Source: Aliivibrio sp. S3MY1
GTDB lineage: Bacteria; Pseudomonadota; Gammaproteobacteria; Enterobacterales; Vibrionaceae
Reading direction: 5' to 3'
Assembly: GCF_028765575.1 (NCBI RefSeq)
Contig: NZ_JARACO010000005.1
Location: 1-64,000, forward strand
DNA: 64,000 nt
Below the pieces are notes generated by a model. That model searched no databases, was not told the origin of the DNA, and was given only the letters and a program-made list of their open reading frames with translations. The translations under genes were made by a program, and so were the position numbers. Positions 52,545 to 62,651 of this stretch are shown here, in pieces (the stretch's first letter is position 1; each line of letters opens with the position of its first letter).

Positions 52545-54002
52545 ATGACACATTGGATTGCAGGGGATTGGGTTTCAGGTAATGGTGAAACCATACAATC
52601 AATAAGCCCGTACAACAGTGACGTGGTGTGGGAAGGGAACAGCGCAACCAAAGAGCAGGTTGAGTCAGCTGTTAGTGCGGCACGGCATGCCTTTATTGAG
52701 TGGAAAAAACAGCCTTTTGAAGCGCGCCAAGTGATCATTGAGCGTTTTGCTGAGTTAGTAAAAGAAAATGCAGATCAGATAGCAGAAGTGATTGCTAAAG
52801 AGACAGGTAAACCTTTCTGGGAAACCAAAACCGAAGCCGGTGCGATGGTTGGGAAAATCGCGATTTCTATTCGTGCTTATCATGAAAGAACGCCCTATAA
52901 AGAGCGTGAAGCGGCAGGAAATAAAATTGTACTAAGACATCGACCTTTAGGTGTTATGGCTGTCTTTGGCCCGTATAACTTCCCAGGACACCTACCAAAC
53001 GGTCATATCGTTCCTGCGTTGCTTGCGGGTAATACCGTGGTCTTAAAACCTTCAGAGCAGACGCCATGGACCAGTGAAGTCATTATGCGGCTGTGGCAGC
53101 AAGCAGGTTTGCCAAATGGTGTAATCAACTTAGTGCAAGGCGCTCGTGCAACAGGTGAAGCGCTAGCGGGGGCGAAAGGTATTGATGGCCTGTTATTTAC
53201 CGGTAGTGCGAATACTGGACATATTCTGCATCGCCAATTTTCAGGAGACACAGGAAAAATGCTGGCTCTAGAAATGGGCGGCAATAACCCGATGGTGATT
53301 TCAAAAGATTTTGGTGATCAAGAAGCGACGGTTTATACCATTATTCAATCGGCATTCATTAGTGCGGGTCAACGTTGTACTTGCGCTCGTCGTTTGTATG
53401 TTCCTATTGGAAAAGCAGGCGATGATCTATTAGTTCGCCTTGTTGAGGTAGCAAAAAGCATTGTGGTTGACCAACCTTTTGCTGATAACGCGCCATTCAT
53501 GGGACCGCAAATATCAGTCGCGGCGGCAGAATGTATTCTAAACGCCCAGAAGAATTTACAAAATATGGGTGGAGAGTCTTTGCTTGAAGCCAAAAGCTTA
53601 GGGCATGCCTTCGTTTCTCCGGGCATTATCGATGCGACTAAGATTGTTGAATTACCGGATGAAGAATACTTTGGACCACTACTGCAAGTGGTGCGTTATG
53701 AGACATTAGAAAAAGCGATAGAGCTTGCCAATGACACTCGCTATGGATTATCTGCAGGCCTTGTTTCAACGGATGACAGTGAGTGGGAATATTTTGTAGA
53801 ACATATTCGTGCAGGGATTGTGAATCGAAATCGTCAATTAACGGGAGCGAGCGGTGACGCGCCATTTGGTGGTCCGGGGGCATCAGGAAACATGAAACCA
53901 AGTGCGTATTACGCGGCGGATTACTGTGCCTACCCAATGGCATCAATGGAAGGGGATACATGTGAAATCCCCGCTCAACTCTCTCCGGGTTTAACTCTAT
54001 AA
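52545..54002 (+). CDS. astD: Succinylglutamate semialdehyde dehydrogenase AstD
   Basis: NAD-dependent aldehyde dehydrogenase oxidising N-succinylglutamate semialdehyde. Motifs: [38 protein letters not shown] (general-base Glu) and [12 protein letters not shown] with the catalytic Cys at about residue 278. 485 aa. It starts 12 bp after astA, in one operon. Confidence 0.96.
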   Translation: MTHWIAGDWVSGNGETIQSISPYNSDVVWEGNSATKEQVESAVSAARHAFIEWKKQPFEARQVIIERFAELVKENADQIAEVIAKETGKPFWETKTEAGAMVGKIAISIRAYHERTPYKEREAAGNKIVLRHRPLGVMAVFGPYNFPGHLPNGHIVPALLAGNTVVLKPSEQTPWTSEVIMRLWQQAGLPNGVINLVQGARATGEALAGAKGIDGLLFTGSANTGHILHRQFSGDTGKMLALEMGGNNPMVISKDFGDQEATVYTIIQSAFISAGQRCTCARRLYVPIGKAGDDLLVRLVEVAKSIVVDQPFADNAPFMGPQISVAAAECILNAQKNLQNMGGESLLEAKSLGHAFVSPGIIDATKIVELPDEEYFGPLLQVVRYETLEKAIELANDTRYGLSAGLVSTDDSEWEYFVEHIRAGIVNRNRQLTGASGDAPFGGPGASGNMKPSAYYAADYCAYPMASMEGDTCEIPAQLSPGLTL

Positions 54003-54014
54003 GAGGTGATAGGC

Positions 54015-54809
54015 ATGAATAACGTAAATTCTTTATTTTCGTCATTGTGGCAAGATTATATTGCGCGCTTATCCCCATCGGCTGGGAAGGTGCATCAATT
54101 ATTGTCTAATAATGATGAACTGATTAACGATCATATTGCGCTACGTACGTTTAATTTACCTAAAGTTGGACTACAGACTCTTGCTACGCCATTTTTAGCA
54201 ATAGGCTATAAAGCGTGTGAGACATATGATTTTGAAGCGAAAAAACTCAAAGCGCAGCATTTTGAGCACCCAGATCCTAATGCGCCACTCGTGTTTATTA
54301 GTGAGATTTTAGTTGAAGAGTTATCACTTGAGACTCAGACGATCATTCATGCCTTGGTTGAGCAAGTTCCTACGCATTATTTTGCCACCAGTGATTTTCT
54401 TTCATCCGGCCGTCCTTGGTCGCTAAGCTTTGAAGAGTACCAAATATTAGCAAAAGAAAGTGAGTACGCTTCTTGGTTAGCGGCTCATGGTTATGGCGCT
54501 AATCACTTTACGGTTTACGTTAATCAGCTTGAAGCGTTTACTGAAGTGGTTGATGTGAACCAACACTTACGTGATGCCGGTTTTGCCATGAACGAAGTAG
54601 GTGGTGAAGTAAAAGGTTCTCCTGAGGTTTACTTAGAGCAGTCATCAACCATGGCCGATAAAGTGAAAGTGAGCTTTACTGAGGGGGAGTTTGAGATCCC
54701 TGGTGGGTTTTATGAATTTGCTAAGCGCTATACACTGCCAAACGGGAAAATATATACTGGGTTTGTCGCAGCGTCCGCGGACAAAATTTTTGAAAGCACA
54801 GACAGTTAA
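54015..54809 (+). CDS. DUF1338 family protein (2-oxoadipate dioxygenase/decarboxylase-like)
   Basis: A 264-aa protein of the DUF1338 family, some members of which (HglS/YdcJ) are Fe(II)-dependent enzymes converting 2-oxoadipate to 2-hydroxyglutarate. Likely metal-site segments are NDHIALRTF (about 38-46) and GANHFTVYVNQLE. I start at the ATG at 54015, which gives MNNVNSLFSSLWQDY, with AGAGGTGAT ahead; GTG at 54006 is an alternative. Its position 12 bp after astD suggests a role in amino-acid breakdown, but this branch's substrate is unknown to me. Confidence 0.82.
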   Translation: MNNVNSLFSSLWQDYIARLSPSAGKVHQLLSNNDELINDHIALRTFNLPKVGLQTLATPFLAIGYKACETYDFEAKKLKAQHFEHPDPNAPLVFISEILVEELSLETQTIIHALVEQVPTHYFATSDFLSSGRPWSLSFEEYQILAKESEYASWLAAHGYGANHFTVYVNQLEAFTEVVDVNQHLRDAGFAMNEVGGEVKGSPEVYLEQSSTMADKVKVSFTEGEFEIPGGFYEFAKRYTLPNGKIYTGFVAASADKIFESTDS

Positions 54810-54826
54810 TTCTAAAATTTAGGCAT

Positions 54827-54858
54827 AAAAAAACGCAGCTCAAGGGCTGCGTTTTTAT
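54827..54858. terminator. Bidirectional terminator between the DUF1338 gene and crp
   Basis: An AAACGCAGC / GCTGCGTTT stem with loop TCAAGG, A-run on the left and T-run on the right, for converging genes. Confidence 0.9.
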
Positions 54859-54879
54859 TCGTTTAAGATAAGCGTTAAA

Positions 54880-55512
54880 TTAACGAGTACCGTAAACTAC
54901 GATTGTTTTACCGTGTGCGGAGATCAAGTTCTGCTCTTCAAGCATCTTCAAGATACGGCCAACAGTTTCACGTGAACAACCTACAATTTGACCGATCTCT
55001 TGACGAGTGATCTTAATTTGCATGCCATCTGGGTGAGTCATTGCATCTGGTTGTTTAGCTAGATTCAATAGAGTCTGAGCGATACGGCCTGTCACGTCTA
55101 GGAATGCTAAATCACCTACTTTTTGGCTAGTGATTTGTAGACGAGTTGCCATTTGAGCAGAAAGACGCATCAGAATATCTGGGTTTACTTGGATAAGTTG
55201 ACGGAATTTCTTAAATGAAATTTCAGCAACTTCACAAGGACTTTTTGCTCGAACCCATGCTGAACGTTCTTGACCTTCTTCAAACAAGCCAAGCTCACCA
55301 ATGAAGTCACCTTGATTAAGGTAAGAAAGGATCATTTCCTTTCCTTCTTCATCTTTAATTAGCACAGCAACAGAACCTTTTACGATGTAGTAAAGTGTCT
55401 CAGCTTTTTCACCAGCGTGGATCAAAGTACTTTTTGAAGGATACTTATGAATGTGACAATGAGATAAGAACCACTCTAATGTTGGATCTGTCTGAGGTTT
55501 ACCTAGAACCAT
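54880..55512 (-). CDS. crp: cAMP receptor protein Crp
   Basis: Global regulator of catabolism. cAMP-binding cup at about 10-120 with the [18 protein letters not shown] phosphate-binding cassette, dimer helix, and a C-terminal winged helix whose recognition helix is in [15 protein letters not shown]. 210 aa, normal. Divergent from yhfA, with two CRP-like sites between them. Confidence 0.98.
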   Translation of the reverse strand: MVLGKPQTDPTLEWFLSHCHIHKYPSKSTLIHAGEKAETLYYIVKGSVAVLIKDEEGKEMILSYLNQGDFIGELGLFEEGQERSAWVRAKSPCEVAEISFKKFRQLIQVNPDILMRLSAQMATRLQITSQKVGDLAFLDVTGRIAQTLLNLAKQPDAMTHPDGMQIKITRQEIGQIVGCSRETVGRILKMLEEQNLISAHGKTIVVYGTR

Positions 55513-55690
55513 ACTTTATACTTCCTCTGCGTTTGCCAAGTAGGCGATGTCCATTTTAAAATAACTGAGCCAAATATCAGTTTGGCCTATACAATATGGT
55601 TATCGGAACAAGGCTGCATGTTCGTTGAGATAATTGATAAAATCATACCCTGTTTCGCCGTTGATTTCTTGACTTTGATCGTATGAAATG

Positions 55691-55726
55691 TGCGACCAAG
55701 GGCACAATTTCGTGAAATGGATCACG
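55691..55726. promoter_or_regulatory. Two CRP-like sites between crp and yhfA
   Basis: TGCGA-N6-GCACA (55691-55706) and CGTGA-N6-TCACG (55711-55726) each match the TGTGA-N6-TCACA consensus in 8 of 10 bases, with centres 20 bp apart. They suggest CRP control of yhfA, of crp itself, or of both. Confidence 0.65.
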
Positions 55727-55757
55727 AGTTTTCCTTTTATGTAGTAAAGAGGCTTTT

Positions 55758-56159
55758 ATGAACGCTGAAGTTAAATGGATTGATGGATTTACTTTCTTAG
55801 GTCAATCTCAATCTGGTCACTCCATTGTCATGGATGGTAATGGTGGAGAAAAAGCGCCAAGCCCAATGGAATTAGTGTTAATGGCTGCGGGTGGTTGCAG
55901 TTCCGTTGATGTGGTTGATGGTTTGAAATCAGCAGGTCAAGCGGTCACAGCTTGTATCGCAAAAGTATCAAGTGAGCGCAGAGCAACGGCACCAAAAATA
56001 TTTACTCATGTAAATATTCACTTCGAAGTATCAGGGCATGATCTTGATAAGGCAATTGTTGAGAAGGTGACTGCGGATTCATTACAAAAGTATTGTTCTG
56101 TCTGTTTAATGCTGGGGGAAGGCATTGAAATGACACATTCGTGGGAGATTTTAGCTTAA
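55758..56159 (+). CDS. yhfA: OsmC/YhfA family protein
   Basis: A 133-aa OsmC-fold protein with the two conserved redox cysteines in GGCSSVDVVDGL (about residue 48) and YCSVCLML (about 116). OsmC relatives reduce organic hydroperoxides with such a Cys pair. The YhfA branch has no settled function. Its position beside crp is conserved in E. coli. Confidence 0.9.
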   Translation: MNAEVKWIDGFTFLGQSQSGHSIVMDGNGGEKAPSPMELVLMAAGGCSSVDVVDGLKSAGQAVTACIAKVSSERRATAPKIFTHVNIHFEVSGHDLDKAIVEKVTADSLQKYCSVCLMLGEGIEMTHSWEILA

Positions 56160-56231
56160 TCGTTATTCCTGTAATCATTATACCAATGACAGTAATTATC
56201 TGTTCATTATTATGGGTTAAATTACAACGAA

Positions 56232-56275
56232 TAAAAAAGCCTTACTCGTTTGATCGAGTAAGGCTTTATTTTTGG
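56232..56275. terminator. Bidirectional terminator between yhfA and hslU
   Basis: A 13-bp perfect stem (AAAGCCTTACTCG / CGAGTAAGGCTTT) with loop TTTGAT and A/T runs on each side, for converging genes. Confidence 0.92.
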
Positions 56276-56290
56276 TATGGTAATTATTTA

Positions 56291-57625
56291 TTACAGGATA
56301 AAGCGGCTTAAATCTTCATCAGCAATTAATTTACCTAGACGCAAAGTGACATAATCGGCATCAACCACAAGACTTTCACCGTCTTTTTCTGATGCGTCGT
56401 AAGAGATCTCTTCCATCAGACGTTCCATCACGGTATGCAGACGACGCGCCCCAATGTTTTCTGTGCTTTCGTTAACTTGGAATGCGGATTCAGCAATACG
56501 GCTAATCCCATCTTCAGTAAATTCAATATTCACATTCTCTGTCGCCAATAAAGCAATGTATTGCTCTGTTAGCGATGCATTTGGTTCTGTTAGGATGCGC
56601 TTAAAGTCATTAGCCGTAAGTGCTTCAAGCTCAACTCGGATCGGTAAACGACCTTGTAGCTCTGGGATCAAATCAGATGGTTTTGCCATTTGGAAAGCAC
56701 CTGATGTGATAAATAGCATGTGGTCTGTTTTTACCATGCCGTGCTTAGTGCTTACGGTGCTGCCTTCAACTAACGGAAGTAAATCGCGTTGCACACCTTC
56801 ACGAGAAACATCACCAGATTGAGAGTTTGAACCTTTACAGATCTTATCAATTTCATCGATAAAGACGATGCCATGGTTTTCTACGTTAAAGATGGCTTGT
56901 TCTTTTAGTTCTTCAGGATTAACCAGCTTTACACCTTCTTCTTCAGTCAGTGCTTTAAGCGCATCTTTAATCTTCATTTTACGCTTTTTAGTGGTGCTGC
57001 CACCGGAAAGGTTTTGGAACATGTCTTGAAGTTGGTTTGTCATCTCTTCCATACCAGGAGGAGCCATGATCTCTACGCCAACTTGAGGGGCGGCAACATC
57101 AACTTCAATTTCCTTGTCATCTAGTTTGCCTTCACGTAATTTTTTACGGAAAGATTGGCGAGTGCCTGAGTTATTATCACCTTCTTCATTTTTACCCCAT
57201 GCATCGCGTGCGGGTGGTAATAAAATATCAAGGATGCGATCTTCTGCTTGCTCTTCAGCGCGGAATTTTACTTTCTCTACCGCTTGCTGATGAGTCATTT
57301 TCATTGCCACATCAGTTAAGTCACGAATAATACTGTCGACTTCTTTACCAACATAGCCAACTTCGGTGAACTTAGTCGCTTCAACTTTAATGAAAGGTGC
57401 GTTTGCTAATTTAGCTAAACGGCGGGCAATCTCAGTTTTACCAACACCTGTTGGACCTATCATCAAAATATTCTTAGGGGTTACTTCTGCACGCAACTCT
57501 GGATTAAGTTGCATACGACGCCAGCGGTTACGTAGTGCGATCGCGACTGAACGTTTTGCTTTATCTTGACCAATAATATGGCTATCTAATTCGTGTACAA
57601 TTTCACGAGGAGTCATCTCAGACAT
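56291..57625 (-). CDS. hslU: ATP-dependent protease ATPase subunit HslU
   Basis: AAA+ unfoldase that feeds HslV. Walker [16 protein letters not shown] (about 56-70), the pore motif GYVGKEVD, an insertion (I) domain at about 110-240, Walker [11 protein letters not shown] and a C-terminal EDLSRFIL tail that docks into HslV. 444 aa. It follows hslV after 22 bp on the same strand. Confidence 0.97.
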   Translation of the reverse strand: MSEMTPREIVHELDSHIIGQDKAKRSVAIALRNRWRRMQLNPELRAEVTPKNILMIGPTGVGKTEIARRLAKLANAPFIKVEATKFTEVGYVGKEVDSIIRDLTDVAMKMTHQQAVEKVKFRAEEQAEDRILDILLPPARDAWGKNEEGDNNSGTRQSFRKKLREGKLDDKEIEVDVAAPQVGVEIMAPPGMEEMTNQLQDMFQNLSGGSTTKKRKMKIKDALKALTEEEGVKLVNPEELKEQAIFNVENHGIVFIDEIDKICKGSNSQSGDVSREGVQRDLLPLVEGSTVSTKHGMVKTDHMLFITSGAFQMAKPSDLIPELQGRLPIRVELEALTANDFKRILTEPNASLTEQYIALLATENVNIEFTEDGISRIAESAFQVNESTENIGARRLHTVMERLMEEISYDASEKDGESLVVDADYVTLRLGKLIADEDLSRFIL

Positions 57626-57647
57626 GGGTATTCCTTATTATTTGTCG

Positions 57648-58172
57648 TTAAACGTTCAGTTCTTCAACGGTATGATTATGGTTAGTGTAGACGTCAATAT
57701 CGCCCGCAATCGTTAGTGCTTTTGTCGCAATTTCACGTGCATCTAAATCAGTATTTTCGAGTAATGCCGTCGCTGCAGAGCGAGCAAAGTAACCACCAGA
57801 ACCAATGGTTAATAGATCATTATCGGCATTGATTAAATCACCCGTACCGCTGATGATTAAAGAGGTCGTTTTATCAGCAACGATTAACATTGCTTCAAGA
57901 CGACGTAGAGTGCGGTCACTGCGCCACTCTTTTGCTAACTCAACCGCAGCTTTAGTTAGGTTGCCTTGATGCATTTCTAGTTTTCGTTCACACAGGTCGA
58001 ACAGAATAAAGGCATCGGCAGTGCTGCCGGCAAAGCCAACAAGTACTGAATCATTGTATAGGCGACGTACTTTTTTAACGTTACCTTTCGCGATCATATC
58101 ACCTTGAGATGCTTGGCCATCGCCAGCAACCACGACTTTGCCTTCACGGCGTACAGAAACAATTGTAGTCAC
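57648..58172 (-). CDS. hslV: ATP-dependent protease peptidase subunit HslV
   Basis: Proteasome-like peptidase. After removal of Met1 the N-terminal Thr is the nucleophile (TTIVSVRR). GDGQASQGD and [12 protein letters not shown] are family signatures. 174 aa. First gene of the heat-shock pair, about 70 bp after a sigma-32 promoter. Confidence 0.97.
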   Translation of the reverse strand: MTTIVSVRREGKVVVAGDGQASQGDMIAKGNVKKVRRLYNDSVLVGFAGSTADAFILFDLCERKLEMHQGNLTKAAVELAKEWRSDRTLRRLEAMLIVADKTTSLIISGTGDLINADNDLLTIGSGGYFARSAATALLENTDLDAREIATKALTIAGDIDVYTNHNHTVEELNV

Positions 58173-58241
58173 GAGTAAAACCTCTTATTCGATGATGTCA
58201 TTAATTAAAGCATGGCATCATCTTCATGATTATTACTATTG

Positions 58242-58270
58242 TAATGGGGGGAAGGAGAAGGGTTTTCAAG
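58242..58270 (-). promoter_or_regulatory. Sigma-32 heat-shock promoter of hslVU
   Basis: Read on the minus strand: CTTGAAA (58270-58264), 14-nt spacer, CCCCATTA (58249-58242). This matches the heat-shock consensus CTTGAAA-N11-16-CCCCATNT almost perfectly, about 70 bp before hslV. Confidence 0.9.
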
Positions 58271-58282
58271 TTGAATAGATAG

Positions 58283-58312
58283 AAAAAAGGAGCACTCAAT
58301 GCGCTCCTTTTT
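58283..58312 (-). terminator. Terminator between ftsN and hslV
   Basis: On the minus strand AAAAGGAGC pairs with GCTCCTTTT around a 9-nt loop and is followed by TTTTTTC. It separates ftsN from the heat-shock-controlled hslVU. Confidence 0.8.
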
Positions 58313-58361
58313 AAATGTGTGGTGCTATGGGCGATTTTAATCGCGTTCTTATGCTGCGTGA

Positions 58362-58937
58362 TTACTGATCTTTCCAAATTGCACAAGGCTCAATTTTAGC
58401 GCGTTGTAATTTATGGCGATCTTTTTCGGCATCACGTTTAAATTTGTATGGACCAAGAACGACACGATACCAGCTGCTCCCTGATTTTTTTCGTACTGTT
58501 GAGCTTAAGCCTTGAAAAGCGATGTTCATTTTACGTTCTTCAGCTTGTGCGTTAGATTTATAGGCTCCACATTGCATAATGTAAGGGACCTCTGATACTT
58601 TCAGATCTTTTTGTACGACTTCAATTTCTTTATTTGGCAGCTCATCCATATAGCTCCATTGCTCTTCTGGCATAGGAGGGATATCTTCGCTATTGGTTTT
58701 CTTTTCTGTTTTAACTGGGGTGACTTCCGTTACCGTTGTTTTTTTCTCTGGTGTTGGGGCGTCGTTTAAAAAGTAAAGGGCATAGCCAAAAACAGCAACT
58801 AAGAGCCCAGCCACAGCCGCAGCTTTCCATGGCGTTGAACCTGTAGATTCAGGTAGCTTAGCGCCTTTTTTCTTGGTTGTTTTTTTTGTCGCTTTCTTAG
58901 GAGAGCGTCCACGTTTTACGTAATCTTTATTAGCCAC
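58362..58937 (-). CDS. ftsN: Cell division protein FtsN
   Basis: Late divisome protein that triggers septal peptidoglycan synthesis. Short basic cytoplasmic part with YVKRGRSPKK (the conserved RGRSP-like segment that contacts FtsA), one membrane helix at about 37-56, a Lys/Glu/Thr-rich periplasmic linker with EEQWSYMDELPNKEI (essential helix region) and a C-terminal SPOR domain (about 113-191). 191 aa, shorter than E. coli FtsN. Between cytR and hslV, as in E. coli. Confidence 0.93.
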   Translation of the reverse strand: MANKDYVKRGRSPKKATKKTTKKKGAKLPESTGSTPWKAAAVAGLLVAVFGYALYFLNDAPTPEKKTTVTEVTPVKTEKKTNSEDIPPMPEEQWSYMDELPNKEIEVVQKDLKVSEVPYIMQCGAYKSNAQAEERKMNIAFQGLSSTVRKKSGSSWYRVVLGPYKFKRDAEKDRHKLQRAKIEPCAIWKDQ

Positions 58938-59111
58938 AGTTCTTTACTTTACTAGATTTTAAAGAGAGTCGTTCATGGTAATCAGTTGTATGAATTCATA
59001 CCAGTACTTGTGTAAAAAAGTACGCAAAAAGTCACTATTTAGACAAATAGATTACTTTAAAGAGCAATTTCTAATGAATTATTCTCATTATTTATCGTTT
59101 TAATATTAAGT

Positions 59112-60119
59112 TTAACGATTTTTTGGTGGTGCGGTACTCTCTCTGATAACTAAAGATGATTCTAATAATCGTGATCCTGAGCGAACATCATTGCCTTTTA
59201 ATAGCTCTAGTAGCATGAGCATGGATTGACGACCAATTTCATAGCGAGGCTGCGAAATAGTGGTTAATGGTGGGTCGCAGTATTGTGAGAATTCAATATC
59301 ATCAAAACCCATAATTGAAATATCTTGTGGAACACGAAAACCCATCTGTTTTGCTTTTTGAATTGCGCCAATGGCCATGATGTCATTGTGACAAAAAACA
59401 GCTGTTGGTGGTGAAGAGAGAGAGAGGAGTTGAGTTATTGCTGCTGCGCCTGCTTCAAAAGTAAAGTTACCATAATGAATATAGGCATTATTCATTGCGA
59501 TACCAGCGCGGCGTAAGGCTTGTTGGTAGCCTTGATGTCTAAACTGACATAGTGAAGAACTTTCTGGTCCTGATAATTCAGCCACCCGTTTGTGACCTAA
59601 TTTGGTTAGGTAGTTTACCGCTTCAAATGCAGCTGTTAGGTTGTCAATATGTACGGTTGGCAGTTCAAGTTCTGGCGCATATTCACATGCCATTACAAGA
59701 GGAGGTAAGTTCTTTTGTTCTTGACGACTGGCATTAAAAGGAAGATCTGATCCTAGCAATACCATTCCATCCACTTGTTTAGTGTAAACAAGATTTACAA
59801 AAGACTGCTCACGTTTTTGTTGTTGGCTGCTATCACCAACTAAAATGACATAACCATTCTCTACTGCTGCGTCTTCAATACCTCGTAGGATTTCACTGAA
59901 GTAAGGGTCACAAATATCAGGGACAATGGTGACAATCGTTTTTGATTCATTACGGCGCAACGTACGTGTTAATGTCGTTGGAGAATAACCTGTTTCTGAT
60001 ATTGCATCATTAACACGCTTACGAGTCGATAGTGAAACCTTCTCTGGAGTCATTAATGCTCGTGATACGGTAGCTGTTGATACTCCTGCCGATAAAGCAA
60101 CGTCCTTCATTGTCGCCAT
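59112..60119 (-). CDS. cytR: LacI-family transcriptional repressor CytR
   Basis: Cytidine-responsive repressor acting together with CRP on nucleoside uptake and breakdown genes; in vibrios it also affects competence and biofilm genes. HTH MKDVALSAGVSTATVSRAL at residues 4-22, hinge, then a periplasmic-binding-like effector domain. 335 aa. The cytR-ftsN-hslVU order and priA upstream identify the CytR branch. A perfect CRP site lies about 125 bp upstream of its start. Confidence 0.92.
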   Translation of the reverse strand: MATMKDVALSAGVSTATVSRALMTPEKVSLSTRKRVNDAISETGYSPTTLTRTLRRNESKTIVTIVPDICDPYFSEILRGIEDAAVENGYVILVGDSSQQQKREQSFVNLVYTKQVDGMVLLGSDLPFNASRQEQKNLPPLVMACEYAPELELPTVHIDNLTAAFEAVNYLTKLGHKRVAELSGPESSSLCQFRHQGYQQALRRAGIAMNNAYIHYGNFTFEAGAAAITQLLSLSSPPTAVFCHNDIMAIGAIQKAKQMGFRVPQDISIMGFDDIEFSQYCDPPLTTISQPRYEIGRQSMLMLLELLKGNDVRSGSRLLESSLVIRESTAPPKNR

Positions 60120-60241
60120 AATATTCCTCTCCCAACCAAAATCAAATCTAAAGTAAACGATTGCTTAATTATTTTAAGAGATATTTTATGTGCAAAATAA
60201 AGATTTAAATACGGGTTATTTAACAAAAATTACATCTATAT

Positions 60242-60257
60242 TGTGACTTGACTCACA
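60242..60257. promoter_or_regulatory. Perfect CRP site upstream of cytR
   Basis: TGTGA-CTTGAC-TCACA is an exact match to the CRP half-sites with the right 6-bp spacing. It lies between the priA stop (60313) and cytR start (60119), so it most likely acts on cytR. Confidence 0.85.
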
Positions 60258-60312
60258 TGGAGGTCGATTGTTTTCTTTTTGTGCAAAAACAATCGCCATA
60301 TAAACCCTTACC

Positions 60313-62514
60313 TTAACTAAGGTCTTGTGGTTCTATATCTAACGTCCAACGAATTTTCTTGGCGAGTGGAAGCAATTCAATCGCTGTTTTTGCACCACGT
60401 AACATGGATTGCATCACGGTTCTATTCGGAGCCTGAAAAAGCAGTTGCCAGCGGTATTTTCCTGCGCGTCGTGCTAATGGTGCAGGGATTGGGCCGAGTA
60501 CCGGAGTTGCATCATGAAATTGTGGGTGACTTTCTAAAATATCACGTACTTGGCGTAGAAACTGCTCAACATTTTCATTGTTATTTGATTCTGCTCTAAA
60601 CAGAGATAAGTGGCTGTAAGGTGGTAATTGTGCAAATTTACGCTCTTGTAAAGCATACTCAGCAAAGTGCCCATAGCCTTGATGTAATAAGCTCTGTAAT
60701 AGGGAATGTTCAGGGTGGTGGGTTTGTAAAATCACTTCCCCCGGCTTACTCGCGCGTCCTGCACGTCCTGCCACTTGAATAAATAACTGAGCTAGGCGCT
60801 CTGGTGCTCGAAAATCACTACTAAATAGCGAGCTATCGACATCAATTAATCCGACTAAGGTAACATTGGGAAAGTGGTGGCCTTTTGCTAACATTTGAGT
60901 ACCAATTAGAATTTGATATTCATTATTTTTGATCGCGTCTAAATAATTCTCTAGGCTGCCTTTTCGACGAGTACTGTCCCTATCAATACGTACAGTCTTG
61001 TATTCAGGAAATAAGTTCATTAACTGAGTTTCAAGTTGTTCTGTACCTACTCCAACCGAGATCAGCTGAGTTGAGCCACATCCACCACATTGATGCATGA
61101 TCGGTTGTTGTGAGCCGCAATGGTGACAACGGATCTCGCTACTGTGTTGGTGGAATGTGTAGAAAGCATCGCAACGTTTACATTCCGCCATCCAACCACA
61201 TTCGTGGCACATTAAGGCTGGAGAGAAGCCTCGACGGTTTAAAAATAACATTACCTGATTGCCTTCAGATAAGTGCTTTCTCATTTGAGCAATTAAAGGT
61301 GCAGATAAACCGCTGTTTAAATATAGACCTTTTACATCTAATACCCCATGCCGAGCTGGAATCGCTGTACCTGCACGTTTCGTTAGCGTTAAGTGATGAT
61401 ATTTTCCAACCTTAGCGTTGTGTAGTGTCTCTAGTGCGGGTGTTGCTGAGCCTAAAATAATAGGGATGTTATCTAAATTGGCACGCATCACGGCAAGATC
61501 ACGAGCGTGATATCTCATGCTGTCTTGCTGTTTATAAGAGACGTCATGCTCTTCATCAACAATGATGATGCCAAGATCATTAAATGGGGTGAAAAGGGCT
61601 GAGCGAGTACCTATGATAATACCTGCGTGATTGTCTCGTGCTGCTAACCATGAATTTAAACGTTCGGTGTCATTTAGACCTGAGTGAATAACATCGACAG
61701 GAACATTGAAGCGACGCTTAAAGCGATTAATCGTTTGTGGGGTTAAGCCAATTTCAGGAACCAAAACCAGAGCTTGGCGGCCTGCTTTCAGAATGGGCTC
61801 TAATAATTGCAAATACACTTCGGTTTTTCCTGAGCCTGTTACGCCATCTAGCAAATAACAGCCGAAGCCAGGACTTGCATTGACGGTTGCAATCGCAATG
61901 GCTTGTTCTTCATTGAGTTGTGGTTTCTCTTGAGTTACCTCAACATTGCGTTGCCAATAGCTCGGTTTTGGAGCAAGAGATATCTCTTCTATCCAACCTT
62001 TATCTGCGACTGCTTTTAACGTGGCAGGGTTTATATCTTCTTCAAGCATTTGCTCATGGCTGCATTGCTGATGGCGTACTAAATTGAGAGCTTTCGCTTG
62101 CTTAGGAGCACGAGTTAATTTATTGAGATCTTGATTTTTTCCTAGTTCAGTCACTTGCCATGCTTTTAATGCAGAAAAACTGGCTTCTCGGCCTTTACGT
62201 AGCCACGCAGGCATTGCATTAGCCAAGGTTTCACCTAAAGGATACTGATAATAGGTACTACTCCAATTAAGCAGCTTATAAAGATGAGGAGGCCACAATG
62301 AGCTGTTATCAAGTACGGCATCAATGCCTTTTAACTTTTCACGAGAAAATTCAGATTCATTACTGAGGTTTACAACGATGCCAATTAAACGTTGACGACC
62401 AAAAGGCACCTTTACACGACCACCAATGACAGGTGTTTGACCCGGTTTGATTAAATAATCAAAGGTGCGGTCAAGAGGAACAGGCAGTGCAATGTGGGCG
62501 ATTGAATACAGCAT
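60313..62514 (-). CDS. priA: Primosomal replication restart helicase PriA
   Basis: 3'-5' DNA helicase that reloads the replisome on stalled forks. I start at the ATG at 62514 (733 aa), giving MLYSIAHIALPVPLDRTFDY, which aligns with E. coli; a longer frame starting with TTG at 62574 is not supported. Walker A GVTGSGKTEVYLQLL, DEEH box (IVDEEHDVSYKQQD) and eight zinc-binding cysteines between CHECGW and CGGCG are present. Divergent from rpmE. PriB is also encoded in this window. Confidence 0.95.
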   Translation of the reverse strand: MLYSIAHIALPVPLDRTFDYLIKPGQTPVIGGRVKVPFGRQRLIGIVVNLSNESEFSREKLKGIDAVLDNSSLWPPHLYKLLNWSSTYYQYPLGETLANAMPAWLRKGREASFSALKAWQVTELGKNQDLNKLTRAPKQAKALNLVRHQQCSHEQMLEEDINPATLKAVADKGWIEEISLAPKPSYWQRNVEVTQEKPQLNEEQAIAIATVNASPGFGCYLLDGVTGSGKTEVYLQLLEPILKAGRQALVLVPEIGLTPQTINRFKRRFNVPVDVIHSGLNDTERLNSWLAARDNHAGIIIGTRSALFTPFNDLGIIIVDEEHDVSYKQQDSMRYHARDLAVMRANLDNIPIILGSATPALETLHNAKVGKYHHLTLTKRAGTAIPARHGVLDVKGLYLNSGLSAPLIAQMRKHLSEGNQVMLFLNRRGFSPALMCHECGWMAECKRCDAFYTFHQHSSEIRCHHCGSQQPIMHQCGGCGSTQLISVGVGTEQLETQLMNLFPEYKTVRIDRDSTRRKGSLENYLDAIKNNEYQILIGTQMLAKGHHFPNVTLVGLIDVDSSLFSSDFRAPERLAQLFIQVAGRAGRASKPGEVILQTHHPEHSLLQSLLHQGYGHFAEYALQERKFAQLPPYSHLSLFRAESNNNENVEQFLRQVRDILESHPQFHDATPVLGPIPAPLARRAGKYRWQLLFQAPNRTVMQSMLRGAKTAIELLPLAKKIRWTLDIEPQDLS

Positions 62515-62651
62515 GGATAACATCAGTAAGGAATAAGATGAGGAATAGTCTACTCTTAGATAAGAATATCGCAACGGAGTAAAATAATCGGTGAAAAAAG
62601 TAACAGATTAGTTGATTGATCGCTCCGGATTCATTATTATACGCGACCTTA

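Noticed and set aside
60150-60175. LacI-type operator AAACGATTGCTTAA near cytR
   Set aside because: Only a loose resemblance to a LacI-family palindrome; not strong enough to list as a CytR operator.
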